Below, piece after piece: positions 7,028 to 10,791 of a DNA stretch of 10,791 nt. A model generated the notes under the pieces. That model searched no databases and was not told where the DNA came from. It was given only the letters and a program-made list of their open reading frames with translations. Origin of the DNA: Ruminococcaceae bacterium UBA6416 (GTDB lineage: Bacteria > Bacillota > Clostridia > Oscillospirales > Acutalibacteraceae); assembly GCA_002438505.1 (NCBI GenBank), contig DJPI01000005.1, forward strand, positions 1 to 10,791, read 5' to 3'. The stretch's first letter is position 1, and the number at the start of each line of letters is the position of its first letter. A program made the translations under genes and the position numbers.

Positions 7028-7427
7028 TCATTGCTCCTTTCAAATATCGCACGATAACGGCCTTCGCTTCTTCAAAACCGTTGCAGCGCACCGCAAGATT
7101 TCCGGCTTTCAAAAGCTTTTCAAGCCATTCTTTTTGGTTTTTGGAAAGCGTTCCGCCTTTCTGCCGTTTAAGCTCGATGTAAAGCGCGTTGTACCCACAC
7201 CTTGCAACCGGAAGGCAGATATCCGGAACGCCGCTCGAAAGTCCTGCCGCCCTGAGTCTCGCCCCGGTCTGCGCCGTCCGTTTGCCCTCATTCGGAATGT
7301 GAAATAGCAGCCCCAGTTCGGGATATGTGTGCTTTTGCATACTCGCCCACGAAAAAAGCATTGTTTGTTCTTCTTCCTCGGTCGGAAGAAATTTGTACTC
7401 GCTCGCCCTCATCGAGTTCGCACCCAT
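6993..7427 (-). CDS. VRR-NUC domain nuclease
   Basis: This 144-aa protein is nearly all VRR-NUC domain, a PD-(D/E)XK-type nuclease fold. Visible motifs are the N-terminal Glu cluster (17-20), LLFHIPNEGKR (40-50), GVPD with Asp69, and YIELK with Glu85 and Lys87, followed by LSKNQKEWLEKLLKAGN and a closing helix. The catalytic set appears complete. Stand-alone VRR-NUC proteins are common in phages, where structure-specific DNA cutting in replication, recombination or packaging is proposed. ATG at 7427 has AGGAAG 11 nt upstream. ATG at 7412 is an alternative that overlaps the preceding stop as ATGA, the coupling style used by the genes upstream, and would remove five residues. The gene overlaps both neighbours. 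Confidence 0.92.
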   Translation of the reverse strand: MGANSMRASEYKFLPTEEEEQTMLFSWASMQKHTYPELGLLFHIPNEGKRTAQTGARLRAAGLSSGVPDICLPVARCGYNALYIELKRQKGGTLSKNQKEWLEKLLKAGNLAVRCNGFEEAKAVIVRYLKGAMNAESRAQMDES

Positions 7428-7819
7428 TTAAACCGATGCTTCCTGCTGTTGTGCTGCGCCCGAATTGCTTCCGGCGTCCAGCCAAGATATTCCGCAATAA
7501 GTTCCTCGATTTTATCCTCCGCCATGGTGGGCGAAACAATGATTTTCTTTTCAACAATGCGCACCTTGGCCTTTTCCGGCTCTTTTTCCGGCGCCGTTTT
7601 TGTCTGCCACATAACCGGGCTAAGTCCCAGCAGCCAGTCCGCCGAAACGCCAAGGCAAGACGCAATTTTGGCAAGCTTTGTTGCGCTCGGATCGCTTGTG
7701 CCGGAAGCGTAACTACTGATAGTGTTTGTGTTGCTTTTTGTGGCTTTAGCAAGGTTAACAATTTTCATGTCTTTTGCCGCAAGTGCCGCCCTCAGGCGGT
7801 CAGCGAGTCCGTCAATCAT
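7409..7819 (-). CDS. XRE-family helix-turn-helix protein
   Basis: From ATG at 7819 the protein has 136 aa. Residues about 5-66 form a Cro/C1-type helix-turn-helix: a first helix LADRLRAALAAKDMKIVNLA, recognition segment SNTNTISSYASGTSDPSATK, then LAKIASCLGVSADWLLGLS, all classic for this family. The C-terminal half is charged, with an EDKIEELIAEYLGW helix, and ends in a basic tail. A GTG at 7828 is in frame, but AAGGAG lies 8 nt before the ATG and only overlaps the GTG, so ATG is preferred. It overlaps the upstream gene by 8 nt. Lying inside a co-transcribed block, it is more likely a middle/late regulator or DNA-binding accessory than the lysogeny repressor, but this is not certain. Confidence 0.9.
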   Translation of the reverse strand: MIDGLADRLRAALAAKDMKIVNLAKATKSNTNTISSYASGTSDPSATKLAKIASCLGVSADWLLGLSPVMWQTKTAPEKEPEKAKVRIVEKKIIVSPTMAEDKIEELIAEYLGWTPEAIRAQHNSRKHRFKWVRTR

Positions 7820-8327
7820 TGGTTTCACTCCTTTTACAATTCAAAATTACCTGCCTAACTTCCTCAAAAACAAGTTCAACGCACTCTTCATACTGCTGCT
7901 CAACCTCGGTTTTCAGCTCCGATTCAGCAACTGCAAGTTCATCAAGCAACTCTTGGGCGTTAATTCGCCATTTTTTTGCACCCTTTCCGGCCTTTTCACT
8001 GTCCATTCTTGCACCGCACTTTGGGCAATATCTGTATTCCCTGAGAAATACGTTCCACCATTCCGGGCTGTTGTATTCCCTCGGCTGAATAGCGTCAAAC
8101 ACTTCTTCGCATATGCTGCACTCTGCGACAGAATAATCGCCGTAAAAATTTATCCAGCGGCCGTGCCTTTCTTCGCCCTCATCGGCTTTTATCGCTTTGA
8201 TTGCTTCTTCAATTACCATGCACGTTTTTTCGCATTCGGGTTTGATATAGTGGCAACCCAAACAAGCTCTTGCACCCTGTTCATCCTTTAGCGTTTCGAG
8301 CCGTTCCAAAAGTTCAGTCTTTGTCAT
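7812..8327 (-). CDS. Protein with two zinc-binding modules, function unknown
   Basis: This gene encodes 171 aa. The first module (residues 6-46) is a helix LLERLETLKDEQG followed by CLGC and two more cysteines (22, 25, 32, 36). The second (56-109) is a zinc ribbon: GRW, C70xxC73 and YCPKCGARMD with C101 and C104, a pattern frequent in small Clostridia phage proteins. The C-terminal 60 residues are an acidic helical coiled-coil candidate. The start is ATG at 8327 with GAGGA 7 nt upstream, overlapping the previous stop as ATGA. The first module is clearly related to the C-terminus of the gene just upstream (8324-8632). A role in protein or nucleic-acid binding fits the zinc modules, but no function is known to me. 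Confidence 0.87.
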   Translation of the reverse strand: MTKTELLERLETLKDEQGARACLGCHYIKPECEKTCMVIEEAIKAIKADEGEERHGRWINFYGDYSVAECSICEEVFDAIQPREYNSPEWWNVFLREYRYCPKCGARMDSEKAGKGAKKWRINAQELLDELAVAESELKTEVEQQYEECVELVFEEVRQVILNCKRSETND

Positions 8328-8632
8328 TTTGTTTCCTCGCTTTCTATCACCTTAACGGCTTTTTTGATAATCGCGCAGCCATGCACCGAACAGCTTTGTT
8401 CATGGCCGCAACCTAAGCAAGCAAGCGAACCGGTTTCAACTTTAAGCCTTTTAAGCGCCTTTAAAAGTTCGCTGTTTTCGTGTCGGTCACTGCCTTTCAG
8501 CTTTTTGACTTTCAAAATTAGCTCCGCCGCTGTGTCAACGGTGTCAAGCGTATATCTGCCCTCATCAATTTTAGCTTTTAAAAAATCCCTTATTCGCTCC
8601 GTTACTTCTTTTTTGCTTAAAAGTTCAGTCAT
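8324..8632 (-). CDS. Small protein with C-terminal CLGC zinc-binding module
   Basis: This gene encodes 102 aa. The N-terminal half is helical and charged. Residues 55-98 repeat the module that opens the next gene: LLKALKRLKVETG, ACLGC, then two more cysteines (72, 75, 81, 86) and a helix IIKKAVKVI. The spacing is CxxC-x5-C-x4-C, against CxxC-x6-C-x3-C in the neighbour, so the two are diverged copies or share a mobile domain. Its ATG overlaps the stop of the repaired upstream reading frame as ATGA, and its own stop overlaps the next start in the same way. Four cysteines suggest one zinc ion. The function is unknown. Confidence 0.83.
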   Translation of the reverse strand: MTELLSKKEVTERIRDFLKAKIDEGRYTLDTVDTAAELILKVKKLKGSDRHENSELLKALKRLKVETGSLACLGCGHEQSCSVHGCAIIKKAVKVIESEETK

Positions 8633-8855
8633 TCCTTTTCCCCTTCCTTAAAAGCTTCGTGCGTTCCGTTCGTTAGCTGCATTTCTTCTGTGCTAATGTT
8701 GTAGCCGAGTTCTGCCAAAATATTGTATTCCGCCTGGAGTGCAACATTGTTTCTATATTGCGGCATGTTTTCGCCGTAAACTTTGCCGGGGCGTCAAAAT
8801 CTGCATACGGCGGTCTGTCGGTGTAAACTTTGCTTTTATACGGTTCGGTTTTCAT
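8629..8855 (-). pseudogene. Small gene interrupted by a 1-nt frameshift, function unknown
   Basis: The start (ATG at 8855, AAGGAG 11 nt upstream) overlaps the previous stop as ATGA, and the frame ending in TGA at 8629-8631 overlaps the next start as ATGA. The span is 227 nt, one short of a multiple of three. Frame one (MKTEPYKSKVYTDRPPYADF) is good up to about residue 25, then turns into unlikely sequence and stops at 8673. The frame entered after a TGA near 8800 reads NNVALQAEYNILAELGYNIS, a typical helical protein sequence. Adding one G to the run at 8788-8791 joins them into one 75-aa protein. A real mutation, a homopolymer sequencing error or a programmed +1 shift could each explain it. 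The C-terminal style recalls small phage proteins of Clostridia, but the function is unknown. Confidence 0.72.
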
Positions 8856-9322
8856 GTTTTTTCACACTCCTTGATACTGATTTTCACTTGTCTGCCAAGC
8901 CAAGCAATACCTTCGTTTGTCAGCTCATACCAAATGCTTTGTTTGCCGTTTATTTTTTTGATAATAAAGCTCGGTAATTTGTCAAGCAATTTGTTTCCTT
9001 CGGGCGGTGCTTCATAATAATTTCGATACGGCTTATAAAATGCTTTTCCGTGTCTGTGATACGGTTTTTTGTAATCAAGACCAATCATGTGTTCACAAAT
9101 TTCTATCACTCTTTTGAGTTCATCGTCTGTAAGGCTCATTTCAATTCCCATATCCGTCCCCATGTCTCCACAGTATCTTGAATATTCAAAGTCTCGCTTC
9201 TCAACCCAGTTTCGAGGGTGTTTGCACCCTAAAGAACCGTCTTTAAATTCAATTCCGTATTCGCTCTCGGTTTCGGGGCAAGTATCGTCAGATGATGATA
9301 AAGGACAGTAATTACATTTCAT
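8852..9322 (-). CDS. Cys-rich phage protein, probable metal binding, function unknown
   Basis: From ATG at 9322 the protein has 156 aa. The N-terminus has Cys3, Cys6, Cys15, Cys33 and His35 (CNYCPLSSSDDTC and GCKHP), a likely metal site. It is followed by MGTDMGIEMSLTDDELKRVI and a basic, aromatic stretch YHRHGKAFYKPYRNYY. The last third could fold as a small winged-helix-like unit (LPSFIIKKINGKQSIWYELT, then NEGIAWLG), which is a guess. A GTG at 9331 is in frame, but GGGAG fits the ATG better (10 nt spacing). The start overlaps the end of the read-through parB frame by 11 nt, and the stop overlaps the next start as ATGA. Similar proteins occur in gut Firmicutes phages, from memory, without known function. 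Confidence 0.85.
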   Translation of the reverse strand: MKCNYCPLSSSDDTCPETESEYGIEFKDGSLGCKHPRNWVEKRDFEYSRYCGDMGTDMGIEMSLTDDELKRVIEICEHMIGLDYKKPYHRHGKAFYKPYRNYYEAPPEGNKLLDKLPSFIIKKINGKQSIWYELTNEGIAWLGRQVKISIKECEKT

Positions 9323-9800
9323 TATTTTCACGCTCCCTCAACGATTTTTCCGCTTCTTTCAGCTGTTCAAATGGCATTTTGGCGATTTTCGCTCTTTTTG
9401 CAATCGCGCTTTTGGAAAATCCTGTCTTTTCCGCAATGTCTCAGACCGTTTCGCCGAGGTCAAGCATCATCTGCACGCCCTGGGCTTGCTCAATCGGAGT
9501 GAGGTCAACTCTCTGCATATTTTCCGAAAGCATTGTCGCGCACTGTTCTTTGTGGCTCATGTCAGCTATCACACACGGAAGTTCAGTAAGTCCTGCTTTC
9601 CTGGCCGCCGCAAGTCTTCTGTGTCCGATAACAACCCTGTATCCGTCCTCATGCGGAACAACTGTAAGATTCTGCATAATTCCGCTGTGCTTAATGCTCT
9701 CGGCAAGCTCCGTAACGTCTCCAACGTCTTTTCTCGGGTTGTCCGGGTGCGGAAAAAGCCTGTCAATCGGAATCATCGTCAATTTGTTTTCTGTGCTCAT
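9312..9800 (-). pseudogene. parB: ParB-like partition/nuclease family gene with in-frame TGA
   Basis: The reading frame encodes a 162-residue ParB-type protein, broken by TGA at 9441-9443 after residue 119. The N-terminal ParB/Srx domain is intact: PHPDNPRK (17-24), VIGHRR (57-62) and SENMQR (92-97), the family's nucleotide-binding boxes, followed by LTPIEQAQG. After the TGA the same frame continues DIAEKTGFSKSAIAKRAKIA, which is the ParB helix-turn-helix, and ends in TAA at 9312-9314 overlapping the next gene, as intact neighbours do. The stop would remove all DNA-reading helices. ParB proteins bind CTP and parS-like sites; short phage versions are also proposed nucleases or regulators. The start is ATG with AAAGGAG 9 nt upstream. 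Other genes here end in TGA, so code change is unlikely. Confidence 0.85.
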
Positions 9801-9820
9801 AAAAAATACTCCTTTGTTCT

Positions 9821-10669
9821 TTATTCTTCATCAAGATATCTCATGCCCACAATGTTCTTGTCGAATGCCTCAAGATTGTACGAAGCGTCCGAGCCGAAAA
9901 CACTTTGCTTGTTCGCCGCTTTCGGTTTTGCTTCGTTGCTGTCTACTGGGTAAAACGCCGCCCAGCCGAGCCGAATAACCTCTTCAAGATATTTTTCAAT
10001 CGTCAGTCCGCTCTTATCGGCAAAGTCTGCCACCCTCTTGAGGTTCTGCCGAATTGCGTTTTCTGTGTTAACAATGTTTTTTTTCGCCCTGCGGTTTTCA
10101 TACCACTGCGAAAGAAGCGAAAGAATGTATTCGTCCTTAAAATATTCTTTCGCAACCTTTTCAAAGTCAAAGCCCATCTTTTTTTCCTTTGTTTCTTTGG
10201 TTTTGCTTGTTTTTTTCGGCTTGTCCTTTGACTTCGCAAGCTTTTCTCGCAAAACCTTTTCTTCAACCGGCGTAAAAACAAAGCCCAAAATTTTCAAAAG
10301 GTTGTCAATTCGTTCATTATTCGACATATTACCGAAGCATTTGATTAAACCGGCAACAGTCTGGGAAAGAAGCTTGTATCTTTTTTGTTCGGCTTCAATT
10401 GCTTTTTTATAAAAGACGAAATCACGGTATTCCCGATAGTGCGCCTTTTTAATCTGACGAACAATCACGTCAAAAGCTTCTTTGTCAATTTCCTTTCTTC
10501 TCAATCGTGCAAATGTATCCGCAAGGTTTCCATGCGTGCGAATTTCTGTGTTGTTGATGTATTTATCGGGCAACGGATAAACAGATTTGGCATATCGGTA
10601 TATTTCGCGAAACCGTTCGTCAATTTCCTGCTTTTCCCTTTCGCCGGGCATTACTTTTTCTTCGTTCAA
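9821..10669 (-). CDS. Putative phage replication-associated protein
   Basis: This gene encodes 282 aa and is strongly charged. The start is TTG at 10669 with AAGGAAG upstream; the ATG at 10651 has no ribosome binding site. Three parts are visible: an N-terminal helical region (1-125) of unknown type; a Lys-rich linker (about 144-165, KSKDKPKKTSKTKETKEKK); and a C-terminal helical region, roughly residues 180-245, with NTENAIRQNLKRVADFADKS and LEEVIRLGWAAFYPV. The last pattern, a pair of helices ending in a GW..(F/L)(Y/F)P stretch, resembles the C-terminal region of DnaD-like replisome-organiser proteins in Firmicutes phages. Its position upstream of parB fits an early replication role. There is no catalytic motif, so a loader or accessory role is more likely than an enzyme. 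Confidence 0.72.
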   Translation of the reverse strand: MNEEKVMPGEREKQEIDERFREIYRYAKSVYPLPDKYINNTEIRTHGNLADTFARLRRKEIDKEAFDVIVRQIKKAHYREYRDFVFYKKAIEAEQKRYKLLSQTVAGLIKCFGNMSNNERIDNLLKILGFVFTPVEEKVLREKLAKSKDKPKKTSKTKETKEKKMGFDFEKVAKEYFKDEYILSLLSQWYENRRAKKNIVNTENAIRQNLKRVADFADKSGLTIEKYLEEVIRLGWAAFYPVDSNEAKPKAANKQSVFGSDASYNLEAFDKNIVGMRYLDEE

Positions 10670-10686
10670 AGTCTCACTTCCTTTTG

Positions 10687-10791
10687 CTATTCGATTTTAA
10701 CCATTGTGTACTTAAAAAATATGTGACCGAAATAATCAACGCCGCCCAGCTCGCTCCCGTTCATGATTCGATAACCTTTCAGCGCTCTCGG
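10687..10791 (-). CDS. C-terminal end of an unknown protein, cut by the window edge
   Basis: An open frame runs from the window edge to TAG at 10687-10689, giving 34 residues such as GYRIMNGSELGGVDYFGHIF ahead of a basic end. The frame has coding-like composition and stops 17 nt before the next start, the spacing expected here. A separate short start at an internal ATG cannot be excluded. I do not recognise the family. Confidence 0.55.
   Translation of the reverse strand, partial: PRALKGYRIMNGSELGGVDYFGHIFFKYTMVKIE

Noticed and set aside
9312..9800. TGA read as Trp (altered genetic code) to explain the parB interruption
   Set aside because: Several intact neighbouring genes end in TGA at sensible overlap positions, and no other in-frame TGA is seen inside a long conserved gene.
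1..10791. CRISPR array, tRNA, rRNA, integrase, insertion sequence or att site
   Set aside because: No regularly spaced repeats, no tRNA-like folds, no transposase or recombinase motifs and no long direct repeats were seen on reading; every stretch over about 120 nt is filled by a gene.

Overview
The window is a block of a tailed bacteriophage genome or prophage from a low-to-mid GC Firmicute, most likely a gut Clostridia member. The basis is strong AAGGAG-type ribosome binding sites, tight ATGA gene overlaps, and protein families common in Clostridia phages. Every supported gene is on the minus strand, so transcription runs from high to low coordinates. Nothing in the window (no integrase, att site, tRNA or host gene) decides between free phage and prophage.

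Right part (10791 to about 6659): an early or middle block of small overlapping genes. In transcription order these are a 5'-truncated unknown gene; a 282-aa protein with a C-terminus like phage replication (DnaD-type) proteins; a ParB-like gene interrupted by an in-frame TGA; a 156-aa Cys-rich protein; a small gene broken by a 1-nt frameshift; two zinc-binding proteins sharing a related CLGC module; an XRE-type helix-turn-helix protein; a VRR-NUC nuclease; and a 122-aa protein with a DNA-binding-like N-terminus and a Cys-rich C-terminus. A strong terminator hairpin (6601-6647) closes this block.

Left part (6550 to 80): a packaging and head operon with a candidate promoter just upstream. The order is terminase small subunit, terminase large subunit, P22-like portal, Prp-family cysteine protease, scaffold, N4-gp56-family major capsid protein, and a small protein after the capsid gene. 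A second terminator (32-77), whose G-U pair forms only in the minus-strand RNA, closes the operon. Tail genes are not in the window.

The most interesting system is the capsid-processing cassette. The protease has the Prp signature with His and Cys at the family spacing, and it sits where prohead proteases usually sit. The two following genes, scaffold and major capsid protein, both carry an LQLFA motif about 10 residues from their N-termini, which resembles the Prp cleavage motif known from ribosomal protein L27 and Staphylococcus phage 80alpha. The phage therefore appears to encode both the enzyme and its two substrates. Secondary points are two nearby gene lesions (parB nonsense codon and frameshifted gene), which could be prophage decay, sequencing error or recoding, and an octamer found 10 times on one strand only.
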